Positions 42,869-50,482 of a DNA stretch of 64,000 bases are shown in pieces. The DNA is taken from positions 1 to 64,000 of the forward strand of contig NZ_DASYDG010000015.1 in assembly GCF_036499745.1 (NCBI RefSeq). Reading direction: 5' to 3'. This stretch comes from Pinirhizobacter sp036499745 (lineage in GTDB: Bacteria > Pseudomonadota > Gammaproteobacteria > Xanthomonadales > Rhodanobacteraceae). Made by a program: the position numbers and the translations under genes. The number at the start of each line of letters is the position of its first letter. Positions within the stretch are counted from its first letter, which is position 1. The notes under the pieces are model-generated. The model made no database searches. It was not told the origin of the DNA and saw only the letters and a list, made by a program, of their open reading frames with translations.

Positions 42869-42932
42869 GGCATGAACTCCTGCTTGTCGGTCGTGGGATG
42901 CTCCTTATACCCCGGCTACCCTCCTGTCCCCA

Positions 42933-42963
42933 AGGTCTGCTGACGTTCGCTGTCAGCAGACCT
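42933..42963. repeat. Perfect 12-bp inverted repeat in a divergent promoter region
   Basis: AGGTCTGCTGAC (42933-42944) and GTCAGCAGACCT (42952-42963) with a 7-base loop, between the divergent hydrolase (start 42868) and exporter (start 42993) genes. Since both genes point away, a terminator is not expected here, which favours an operator. Confidence 0.65.
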
Positions 42964-42992
42964 CGCAAGAAGTGCTGCTACAAGGGGTAGTA

Positions 42993-43889
42993 ATGGTTAA
43001 AGTGCGATCGATGACCCCCTCCCGCTCCCTCCCCTTCCTTCCCGCCGCCGCCGTACTCGGCTCGGTCACGTCGCTTAGCATCGGCACGTCATTGGCGAAG
43101 AAGCTTTTCCCGCTGGTGGGGGCGGAGGGCACATCGGCCCTGCGCGTGGGATTCTCCGCCATCGTGTTGCTGCTGTTCTGGCGCCCATGGCGCTGGCCGC
43201 TCAGCCGGCGCGATGCCGGCTTCATCATCCGTTACGGCCTCACCCTGGGGGTGATGAACCTGCTGTTCTACATGGCGCTGCGCACGATCCCGTTTGGTAT
43301 CGCGGTGGCCATCGAGTTCAGCGGACCGCTGGCGGTGGCGATGTTCGCGTCACGGCGACCGATCGATTTCCTCTGGCTCACCTTCGCCATCATCGGTCTG
43401 GGCATGTTGCTGCCCCTGGGACACGGCGCCACGCTTGACTCCACTGGCGTGATGTTCGCCTTCGGTGCAGCGGTGTGCTGGGCACTTTACATGCTGTTCG
43501 GCAAGCAGGCCGGCCACCTGCACGCGGGGCATTCGGTATCGCTGGGACTGGTCGCGGCAAGTCTGGTGGTCGTACCTTACGGAGTGGTCCACGCAGGCGC
43601 GGCCTTGCTGGACTGGAAAATTCTCGCCGCGGGGCTTGGCGTGGCCATCATCTCCAGCGCCATCCCGATGTCCCTGGAAATGATGGCGCTCAAGCGCCTG
43701 CCCAGCGAGACATTCGGCATCATGGTGAGCCTGGAACCGGCCGTGGCTTCCCTGTTGGCCATGTTGTTGCTGGGTGAAATGCTACACGCCTCGCAGTGGC
43801 TGGCGATCGGCTGCATCGTGATGGCATCGATCGGCAGCACGATCACGGCCAGGCGGATCATGCCGCAAGCGGTCGAGGTGGCGGGATAA
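42993..43889 (+). CDS. EamA/RhtA-family exporter
   Basis: A 298-residue inner-membrane protein of the drug/metabolite transporter superfamily, with ten membrane segments in two EamA repeats. GYGLTLGVMNLLFYMALRTIPFGIAVAIEFSGPLAVAM-like text here (YGLTLGVMNLLFYMALRTIP, then GIAVAIEFSGPLAVAM) is typical of RhtA threonine/homoserine exporters, as is ALKRLPSETFGIMVSLEPAVASL in the second repeat. ATG at 42993 with AAGGGG before it; a Met at 43011 is an alternative. Substrate presumed to be an amino acid or analogue. Confidence 0.88.
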   Translation: MVKVRSMTPSRSLPFLPAAAVLGSVTSLSIGTSLAKKLFPLVGAEGTSALRVGFSAIVLLLFWRPWRWPLSRRDAGFIIRYGLTLGVMNLLFYMALRTIPFGIAVAIEFSGPLAVAMFASRRPIDFLWLTFAIIGLGMLLPLGHGATLDSTGVMFAFGAAVCWALYMLFGKQAGHLHAGHSVSLGLVAASLVVVPYGVVHAGAALLDWKILAAGLGVAIISSAIPMSLEMMALKRLPSETFGIMVSLEPAVASLLAMLLLGEMLHASQWLAIGCIVMASIGSTITARRIMPQAVEVAG

Positions 43890-43947
43890 CCATCCCGGCA
43901 CCCCTCCTACATAACGTCAAACCACCCTGACCCCTTGCACAGGCGTG

Positions 43948-45186
43948 TCATTTGCCGGCGTCATTCGAAGCGACGCGGAGCAGGGACACACCGTGGGAAG
44001 GGACATTGACGGACACACGTCCTTTATCCACGGCCGCTGTCGTATGGGCCCACAGGTCGCGCACAACGGCAGGTTTTGGTGTCTTCCCGCGCCGGATCTC
44101 AGCAAGATCGAACGACATGTCCACATCGCTTTTCCCGCGATTGAATAAGCCGACCACCACCGACCCGTCATTCATTGTCCGCGCGATGATGTCCATATCG
44201 CCGCGCGTATCGATACGGTGCGCTGCCTTGGGCATGGCCTCCTGGTCCACGGCAATGACCTCCCGGTTGAGCAGGATCGACTTCGTCTCGCCGGTCATCG
44301 TTCGCAGGTCGTTGCCTGCCAACAGGGGTGCCGAAAGCATGGCCCACAGGCTCATGTGCGTGCGGTATTCGTCGGCGGTCATGCCGCCGTTGCCCACTTC
44401 GAGCATGTCCGGGTCGTTCCAGTGCCCGGGCTTCACGTAGCCGGTGATGGCCAATTGGGCGAAACCGTTGCTTTCCATGGACGTCCAGTTGTCCTTGATG
44501 TCGTCGGTGGTTCGCCACAGGTTTGCGCCCGTGCCCGCGCCCCACTTCCACGGTTCATGGACATTGCCCAGCGACAGACTATAAACAATCGGGCGCTCCA
44601 CCTTCGCCAGTGCCTCGCCCATTTTCTGGAATACACCGCGCTGGTTATCCAGGGTGAGCTGGTAGACATCACTGGCGCCGCAATAGTCGTATTTGAGGTA
44701 GTCGATGCCCCAGGCAGCGTACGTCCTGGCATCCTGCAGCTCATGGCCGTAGCTGCCTTCGAACTTCGCGCACGTCGTAGGGCCCGGCGAAGAATAGATA
44801 CCCAGTTTCAGGCCTTTGGCATGTACGTAATCCGCCAGCGCCTTCATGTCCGGGAATTTCTCGTTCGGCTGGATTTCACCCGCGGCGTTACGCTTGCCTT
44901 CCCATGTGTCGTCGATGTTCACGTACACATAGCCTGCGTCCTTCATGCCGGTAGCGACCATGGCATTGGCCATGGCGCGCACGTCGGCATCGGTGATGCG
45001 CCCGGCAAAGTGGTTCCAGCTGTTCCAGCCCATCGGCGGGGTACGGGCCAGGCCATTGTCGGGAAGGTTGCGTGGCGCGGGCAAAGGCAACGCCGGTGCG
45101 GCGCCCGCCGTGGCAAACGATGCGCCGGCCATCATCAGGATGGTCATGACCGCGCGGGGCCATGGATGGTTGCACGTGAACTGCAT
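43948..45186 (-). CDS. Secreted GH27 alpha-galactosidase
   Basis: A 412-residue retaining glycosidase that releases terminal alpha-galactose from oligosaccharides or galactomannan. Signal peptide ending near ATAGAAPA. The GH27 opening is LARTPPMGWNSWNHFAG. The nucleophile is D167 in YLKYDYCG and the acid/base is D229 in LWRTTDDIKDNW. GHWNDPDMLEVGNGGM follows, then a C-terminal beta domain from about 310. Length is typical. ATG at 45186 with GAGGA upstream. It is divergent from the MFS gene with only 46 bases between the starts, so the two promoters must overlap and may be controlled together. Confidence 0.96.
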   Translation of the reverse strand: MQFTCNHPWPRAVMTILMMAGASFATAGAAPALPLPAPRNLPDNGLARTPPMGWNSWNHFAGRITDADVRAMANAMVATGMKDAGYVYVNIDDTWEGKRNAAGEIQPNEKFPDMKALADYVHAKGLKLGIYSSPGPTTCAKFEGSYGHELQDARTYAAWGIDYLKYDYCGASDVYQLTLDNQRGVFQKMGEALAKVERPIVYSLSLGNVHEPWKWGAGTGANLWRTTDDIKDNWTSMESNGFAQLAITGYVKPGHWNDPDMLEVGNGGMTADEYRTHMSLWAMLSAPLLAGNDLRTMTGETKSILLNREVIAVDQEAMPKAAHRIDTRGDMDIIARTMNDGSVVVGLFNRGKSDVDMSFDLAEIRRGKTPKPAVVRDLWAHTTAAVDKGRVSVNVPSHGVSLLRVASNDAGK

Positions 45187-45232
45187 GGTTTTTCCTCGCG
45201 GGGCAAGCGACGATCATAGCAAGGAGCCGATC

Positions 45233-46453
45233 ATGGCCCATGCATATACCATTGTGCTGATGGCCGAATCTATTCCCGCTCACAGGCATTGGCAGCGCAA
45301 CCTTGTCGTTGCCTTGCTCGGATCGTTTTCCACTGTGTTCGCGATGACGCTATTGCTGCCGTTCCTTCCGCTGTACGTCGAACAACTCGGCGTACACGGA
45401 CACGAGGCCATTGTGCAATGGTCGGGTATCGCCTATGGCGCTACCTTTCTTACCGCCGGGCTGGTCGCGCCCCTATGGGGCCGCCTGGGCGATCGCTACG
45501 GCCGCAAACTGATGTTGGTGCGTGCCAGCCTGGGAATGGCGCTGGCCATGTCATTGATGGGCTTGTGTACCAGCATCTGGCAACTGGTGGTGCTGCGCCT
45601 GGTTACCGGTATTGCCGGTGGTTATTCCTCCGGCGCAACCATCCTGGTGGCCGTGCAGTCACCACGCGCGCGATCAGCCTGGGCACTGGGCGTGTTGGCC
45701 GCAGGCATCATGGCCGGCAACCTGATCGGACCGTTGGTGGGCGGCAGCCTGCCGCCGTTGATCGGCATCCGTGCGACATTCCTGGGTGCCGGTGCGCTGA
45801 TCTTCATCGCTTTCCTGGCCACGGTTTTCCTGATCCGCGAGGTGCCCCACGAAGCGGCGGCACACAGGAAACCGAAGGTTCGTTGGTCCGAGCTGCCCGA
45901 TAAGCGCATCGTGCTGGCGATGCTGGCCACCGGCATGCTGCTGATGTTCGCCACCATGTCAATCGAACCGATCATCACCGTGTACGTGGCGACGCTGGTG
46001 GCCGATCCGGCGCGGGTAACCTTCGTCGCAGGGCTGGTCATGTCGGCGGCCGCGCTTGGCAGCATCCTTTCCTCCTCCGGTATGGGCAAGTTCGCCGACC
46101 GGGTCGGTTACTCCCGGGTGATCGTGATCGCCCTGGCCATCGCCGCACTGCTGTTGATCCCACAGGCCTTCGTGTCTTCAGGCTGGCAACTGATCGTGCT
46201 GCGTTTCCTGATGGGCCTGGCCCTGGGCGGCCTGATGCCATGCATCACCGCCGTGGCCCGGCACAACGTGCCGGATCATTTCGTGGGCACGGTGCTGGGT
46301 TATTCGGTGTCGGCGCAATACGCAGGGCAGGTGGCCGGCCCTTTCCTCGGCGGTTTCATAGGCGGGCATATGGGAATGCGAGCGGTATTCCTGGGCACCT
46401 GTGTCCTGTTGTTGATTGGCGCCTTCTACAACTGGCGCATGGCCCGGCGGTAG
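45233..46453 (+). CDS. MFS efflux transporter (multidrug-type)
   Basis: A 406-residue, 12-helix major facilitator. Motif A between TM2 and TM3 is LWGRLGDRYGRKLMLV, and the drug/H+ antiporter motif C-like stretch GIMAGNLIGPLVGGSLPPLIG is in TM5. This suggests proton-driven efflux rather than sugar uptake. ATG at 45233 with AAGGAG before. Despite being divergent from an alpha-galactosidase, its motif set does not look like a galactoside permease. Confidence 0.88.
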   Translation: MAHAYTIVLMAESIPAHRHWQRNLVVALLGSFSTVFAMTLLLPFLPLYVEQLGVHGHEAIVQWSGIAYGATFLTAGLVAPLWGRLGDRYGRKLMLVRASLGMALAMSLMGLCTSIWQLVVLRLVTGIAGGYSSGATILVAVQSPRARSAWALGVLAAGIMAGNLIGPLVGGSLPPLIGIRATFLGAGALIFIAFLATVFLIREVPHEAAAHRKPKVRWSELPDKRIVLAMLATGMLLMFATMSIEPIITVYVATLVADPARVTFVAGLVMSAAALGSILSSSGMGKFADRVGYSRVIVIALAIAALLLIPQAFVSSGWQLIVLRFLMGLALGGLMPCITAVARHNVPDHFVGTVLGYSVSAQYAGQVAGPFLGGFIGGHMGMRAVFLGTCVLLLIGAFYNWRMARR

Positions 46454-46469
46454 GGATTCACAGCGCCGA

Positions 46470-47234
46470 TCAGCCCAGGACGATTTTCAAGCCAACCTTG
46501 GCGTAGCGGTCGACAAGCGCATTCGGCTCGGTCACCAGATGCGTCACTGCGTCGATGCCGGCGGTAAAATGCGTCGCCGCCGCCTGCAGCTTCTCTGTCG
46601 TGGCCACCGCTACCGTCTCGCCGCTGGCTTCGATCATCGCCTGCTTCAGAAGATTCTCTTCATCGTCGAAGGTCCAGATACCGCTGCGGACATCCACCGC
46701 ACAGATGCCAGGGAAGCACAGGTCCGCGCGTATGCCGCGGGCCTGGGCCACGGCCTGGGCGCCAATGGTGCCACCGATGTGGTGATGCAGGCGGCCGCCC
46801 AGCAGCAGCACCTCGAAACCAGGGCGCCCCAGCAGCGCGTTGGCCACGTCCGGGGCGTTGGTGATCACGGTGAGATCCTGGCGCTCAGGCAGTGCCATGG
46901 CAATCTGGGTATTGGTGGAACCGGCATCGATGAAAAGGATCTGCCCCGGCGACACCAGGGTGACCGCCGCGCGGGCCAGGGCTTGCTTGCGGGCGATGTG
47001 TTCGGCGTCGCGCTGGCGCAACGGGGCGAAATTCGCCGCCAGCAATGCACCACCGTATACGCGCTTGCACTGTCCGGCCGCAGCCAGTTCGCGCAGGTCA
47101 CGGCGGATGGAATCTTCAGATACGCGAAATTCAGCGGCCAGCTCCGCGGCCACCACACGGCCGTCGCGCTGCAGGCGCTCGACGATCAGTTGCGCGCGCT
47201 CGCGGGGCAGCGTGGTGTCGGGTACGCGGTTCAT
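46470..47234 (-). CDS. DeoR-family transcriptional regulator
   Basis: A 254-residue repressor. N-terminal helix-turn-helix RAQLIVERLQRDGRVVAAELAAEFRVSEDSIRRDLRELAAAGQCKRVYGGAL. The effector domain has the sugar-phosphate-isomerase-like fold: ILFIDAGSTNTQIAMAL, LTVITNAPDVANAL and LLGGRLHHHIGGTIGAQAV. Effectors are usually sugar phosphates. Its start overlaps the HAD gene stop as ATGA, so it is the last gene of the MFS-HAD-DeoR set and likely controls it. Confidence 0.94.
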   Translation of the reverse strand: MNRVPDTTLPRERAQLIVERLQRDGRVVAAELAAEFRVSEDSIRRDLRELAAAGQCKRVYGGALLAANFAPLRQRDAEHIARKQALARAAVTLVSPGQILFIDAGSTNTQIAMALPERQDLTVITNAPDVANALLGRPGFEVLLLGGRLHHHIGGTIGAQAVAQARGIRADLCFPGICAVDVRSGIWTFDDEENLLKQAMIEASGETVAVATTEKLQAAATHFTAGIDAVTHLVTEPNALVDRYAKVGLKIVLG

Positions 47235-47857
47235 GCGCGCACCTTAAGCAGGCCCAGGCCGACCAGCTCGTTGCGCAGGGAACCGGCATCGGAGAAATGG
47301 ATCGCATGCAGGCCGAGCCTTGCCGCGGCCTCAACGTTGGCCCGGTTGTCGTCGATGAACACCACGCGTTCGGCCGGCAGCCCGAAGCGCTGGAGCAGGC
47401 GCTGGAAGATGCGCGGATCGGGCTTGGCCATGCCCTCCTCGCCCGACACCACGATGCCGTCGAAGAGGTCGAATTCCCCATGCATGGAACGGGCGATGGG
47501 GAAAGTTTCCCGCGACCAGTTGGTGAGTCCATAAAGCGGCGTGCCGGCAGCCTTGAGTTCTTTGAGTACCGCCACGGTCTCCGGGATGGTGCCGGCCAGG
47601 GTTTCCGGCCAGCGCTCGCGGTAGGCGCGGATCAGTGCCTCGTGCTCCGGATGGCGCTGCACCAGCTCGGCGATGGCTTCATGCCACGGGCGGCCGGCAT
47701 CCTGTTTCGCATTCCACTCATCGGTGGTGACATCGCGCAGGAAAGCTTCCATCGCTGCTTCATCGTCGAAAAGCTTGCGATACAGATATCGCGGGTTCCA
47801 GTCGAACAGTACCCCGCCGAAATCGAAGACGACGATGTCGCGCATGGCCGCCCCCAT
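47231..47857 (-). CDS. HAD-family phosphatase in MFS-HAD-DeoR set
   Basis: A 208-residue HAD hydrolase of the YihX/HAD-IA type. Motifs: DIVVFDFGGVLFDWNPRYLYRKLF, the Thr/Ser motif YGLTNWSRETFP, KPDPRIFQRLLQRFGLP, and VVFIDDNRANVEAA. YihX-like enzymes act on sugar phosphates such as alpha-glucose 1-phosphate. The ATG at 47857 overlaps the MFS stop as ATGA; an ATG at 47845 starts the same domain four codons later. Coupling on both sides suggests it handles the phosphorylated form of what the transporter carries. Confidence 0.92.
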   Translation of the reverse strand: MGAAMRDIVVFDFGGVLFDWNPRYLYRKLFDDEAAMEAFLRDVTTDEWNAKQDAGRPWHEAIAELVQRHPEHEALIRAYRERWPETLAGTIPETVAVLKELKAAGTPLYGLTNWSRETFPIARSMHGEFDLFDGIVVSGEEGMAKPDPRIFQRLLQRFGLPAERVVFIDDNRANVEAAARLGLHAIHFSDAGSLRNELVGLGLLKVRA

Positions 47858-49020
47858 CACCGGCGGGCCATCGGTGCGAGCGCCGCCACGCCAAGCAGCA
47901 ATACGGCGATGGCGGAGAGGGCCAGTGGCAGGCTGGTGGCGTGCGCGGCGTAACCGATGGCAGCGGGACCGGTGAGCATGCCTGCGTAGCCGAGCGTGGT
48001 GACGGTGGCGATGGCGATGCCAGGTGCACTGCCGCCCTGGCGCCCAGCGGCGCTGAAGAGCACCGGTACGATGTTGGCCGCGCCCATGCCCACCAGCAGG
48101 AAGCCGAACAGGCTGCTGCCTGCCCATGGCAGGCAGGTGGCGATGAAGAAACCCAGTGAAGCGGTTACCGCGCCCCAGCGCACCATGTTCACCGCACCGA
48201 AGCGGCGCACGAGGAAATCACCTGAAAGCCGGCCCACCGCCATGGCGATGGAGAACGCCGCGTAGCCCAGGCCCGCCAAGTCGTAACCCACCTGGCGCGA
48301 GGAACGCAGGAACACCGCGCTCCAGTCCAGCATCGCACCTTCAGCCAGGAAGGAAATGCAGCACAGCACGCCCAGCAGGATGACCGCGGTGGACGGCAAA
48401 GCGAAAATGGTGTGCTTCTTCGCATCTTCCGTATGCACATGATCGAGGAAATTCTTCCACTGGCTCACTGTGAGCACCGCCAGCATCACCGCCAGCACTA
48501 CCGCGCAGGCCAACAAGGGGGCGCCAGCGGCCAGCAGGAGGCTCATGCCCGCCGAACCCACCAGGCCGCCAGTGCTGAACAGGCCATGGAAGCCCGACAT
48601 GATGCCGCCGCCGCTCATACGCTCCACGTCTACCGCATGGGCGTTCATGGCCACGTCCACCACGCCATGCGAGGCGCCGAAGCAGAACAGCGCGATGGCC
48701 AGCGTCCACGCCGTGGGTGCCAGGGTGAGCCACGGCAGGAACAGGCAGATCAGCAACGCCGAGATACCGATCACCCGGCGGTTGCCGAAACGGTGGGACA
48801 GGAACCCGGCCAGCGGCATCGAGGCCAGCGAACCGAAACCCAGGGCCAGCAGCACGGTCCCCAGGTGCGCCTCGTCCAGGCCCAGCCGGGTCTTGGCGAA
48901 GGGCACCATCGGCGCCCAGCAGGACAATGAGATACCGGACATCAGGAAAATCAGCCTGGTCGCCAGCCTGGCTCGAGGAAGGCCTGGGTTCCCTTCTGAT
49001 TCAATAGATTGGGATGACAT
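47857..49020 (-). CDS. MFS transporter (YbjJ/FucP-like)
   Basis: A 387-residue major facilitator, about 12 helices: LATRLIFLMSGISLSCWAPMVPFAKTRLGLDEAHLG at the start, GFLSHRFGNRRVIG as loop 2-3 motif, and GAMLDWSAVFLRSSRQVGYDLAGLGYAAFSIAMAVGRLSGDFLVRRFG in the middle, very like E. coli YbjJ. Start ATG at 49020; upstream in-frame Met codons give poorly conserved sequence. Ribosome binding site is weak. It heads a three-gene coupled set with a HAD phosphatase and a DeoR regulator, and faces away from lexA. Confidence 0.88.
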   Translation of the reverse strand: MSSQSIESEGNPGLPRARLATRLIFLMSGISLSCWAPMVPFAKTRLGLDEAHLGTVLLALGFGSLASMPLAGFLSHRFGNRRVIGISALLICLFLPWLTLAPTAWTLAIALFCFGASHGVVDVAMNAHAVDVERMSGGGIMSGFHGLFSTGGLVGSAGMSLLLAAGAPLLACAVVLAVMLAVLTVSQWKNFLDHVHTEDAKKHTIFALPSTAVILLGVLCCISFLAEGAMLDWSAVFLRSSRQVGYDLAGLGYAAFSIAMAVGRLSGDFLVRRFGAVNMVRWGAVTASLGFFIATCLPWAGSSLFGFLLVGMGAANIVPVLFSAAGRQGGSAPGIAIATVTTLGYAGMLTGPAAIGYAAHATSLPLALSAIAVLLLGVAALAPMARR

Positions 49021-49097
49021 GTTCAATGAAGCCAGCGGAAATGGAACAAGAAACATAATAAAACAACGTGCATAAACGTGCAAAGTAAAAAGATCGA

Positions 49098-49132
49098 TTG
49101 ACAGCCGCCATGGAATGCGTACATTTGTACGT
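49098..49132 (+). promoter_or_regulatory. lexA promoter with overlapping LexA operator
   Basis: TTGACA (49098-49103) and TACATT (49120-49125), 16 bases apart. The palindrome CGTACATTTGTACG (49118-49131) covers the -10 element. It resembles LexA2-type operators of the form GTAC-N4-GT(A/G)C, unlike the E. coli SOS box. Transcription would start about base 49132, next to the ATG at 49133. Confidence 0.7.
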
Positions 49133-49747
49133 ATGTCCTTCAAACCCCTCTCCGACCGTCAGCAGCAGACCCTGGTCTTCATCAGGGAATACCTGCGCGA
49201 GCAAGGGTTGCCTCCAACATTGCGCGAGATCGCCGAGGCCATGGGCTTCTCCAGCCACAGCTCGGCGCAAACCTGCATTGAGTCGCTGGTGCGCAAGGGC
49301 GAGCTGGAGCGCTCGCCACAGCATCGCGGCCTGCGCCTGCCCGATGGGCTGGCCAGCTTCCGCGAGAACGAACTGCCGCTGATCGGCCGCGTAGCCGCGG
49401 GCTCGCCAATCCTTGCCGCCGAGAACATCGAATCCCAGCTGGAAGTGGACCCCGCGCTGTTCCGTCCGCGCGCCGATTACCTCCTGCGCGTGGTGGGGCT
49501 GTCCATGCGCGACGCCGGCATCCTCGATGGCGATTACCTGGCCGTACACCGCACCGCCACGGCGGACGATGGCCAGATCGTGGTAGCCCGCGTGGATGAA
49601 GACGTCACCGTCAAGCGCCTGAAACGCACACGCGACCGCATCGTGTTGTTACCCGAAAACCCCGATTTCGACCCGATCGAAGTCGATCCCAGTCGTCACG
49701 CCTTCGCCATCGAAGGCCGTTACGTCGGCATCATCCGCCGGAGTTGA
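49133..49747 (+). CDS. lexA: LexA repressor of the imu cassette (LexA2 type)
   Basis: A 204-residue SOS repressor. Winged helix at residues 1-65 (LSDRQQQTLVFIREYLREQGLPPTLREIAEAMGFSSHSSAQTCIESLVRKGELE). The recognition helix SSHSSAQTCIESLVRKG differs from the common SxxAxxxHLKAL form. Self-cleavage site A89-G90 in GRVAAGSP, nucleophile S124 and base K161. It is first in the cassette lexA-imuA-imuB-dnaE2, 4 bases before imuA. Start at 49133 instead of 49115, because the predicted transcript starts between them. Confidence 0.95.
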   Translation: MSFKPLSDRQQQTLVFIREYLREQGLPPTLREIAEAMGFSSHSSAQTCIESLVRKGELERSPQHRGLRLPDGLASFRENELPLIGRVAAGSPILAAENIESQLEVDPALFRPRADYLLRVVGLSMRDAGILDGDYLAVHRTATADDGQIVVARVDEDVTVKRLKRTRDRIVLLPENPDFDPIEVDPSRHAFAIEGRYVGIIRRS

Positions 49748-49751
49748 CGCC

Positions 49752-50405
49752 ATGAGCGCCATTGCAGCCGAAGTCCAGCAGTCCATTGCCACCGCCTCGC
49801 TCGCCCAGGTACTCGACCACCCGGGCATCTGGCGACGCTCGTCGCAACGCCAGCCCGCGGTGCGCGCCATCTCCACCGGCATGCCCTCGCTCGATGCGCG
49901 CCTGCCCGGCGGCGGCTGGCCGCTGGGAGCACTTTCGGAAATCCTTTTCGAGAACGATGGCCTGGGCGAACTGGAATTATTGATGCCCACCCTGGCCGCG
50001 ATGACCCGCGAACATCGCCGGGTGATCTTCGTGGCCCCGCCCTACCAGCCCTATGCCCCAGCCCTGCAGGCGGCGGGAGTCGATCTTCGCTTCCTGCACG
50101 AGATCCACGCCACGCCCACGGAAGCTGCCTGGAGCATGGAACAGTGCCTGCGCTCAGGCTGCTGCGCCGCCGTAGTCGGCTGGCTGCCCGACATCGATTA
50201 CCGCAGCCTGCGCCGCCTGCAGTTGGCGGCCGAAACCGGTGATGCCTGCGCCGTGCTCTACCGCTCCGCTGCGCACGCTGCGCAAACAAGCCCTGCCGCG
50301 CTTCGCCTGAAGGTATCCAACAGCAACGAGGCTACCTATGTCGATGTCATCAAATCACGCGGCCTGATGCAGGGCGTAACACCGCCCATGCGCATGCGCG
50401 CCTGA
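49752..50405 (+). CDS. imuA: Mutagenesis protein ImuA
   Basis: A 217-residue RecA/SulA-like protein of the damage-inducible translesion cassette. Core RecA-fold pieces: ISTGMPSLDARLPGGGWPLGALSEILFENDGLGELELLMPTLAAM, RRVIFVAPPYQPYAPAL and CCAAVVGWLPDIDYRSLRRLQLAAE; no proper Walker A motif is present. It is thought to join ImuB and DnaE2 in the mutasome. GGAG about 8 bases before the ATG. A 77-base gap with a GGCCGG hairpin (50434-50457) separates it from imuB. Confidence 0.94.
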   Translation: MSAIAAEVQQSIATASLAQVLDHPGIWRRSSQRQPAVRAISTGMPSLDARLPGGGWPLGALSEILFENDGLGELELLMPTLAAMTREHRRVIFVAPPYQPYAPALQAAGVDLRFLHEIHATPTEAAWSMEQCLRSGCCAAVVGWLPDIDYRSLRRLQLAAETGDACAVLYRSAAHAAQTSPAALRLKVSNSNEATYVDVIKSRGLMQGVTPPMRMRA

Positions 50406-50482
50406 AAACCGCTTCTTACACCTAATCAATCACGGCCGGTGCCAAGGTGCGCCGGCCCACTGCAACACCATCGGATATCGTC

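Noticed and set aside
45233..46453. Galactoside permease assignment for the MFS protein beside the alpha-galactosidase
   Set aside because: Its motifs are those of drug/H+ antiporters; position alone is not enough to name a substrate.
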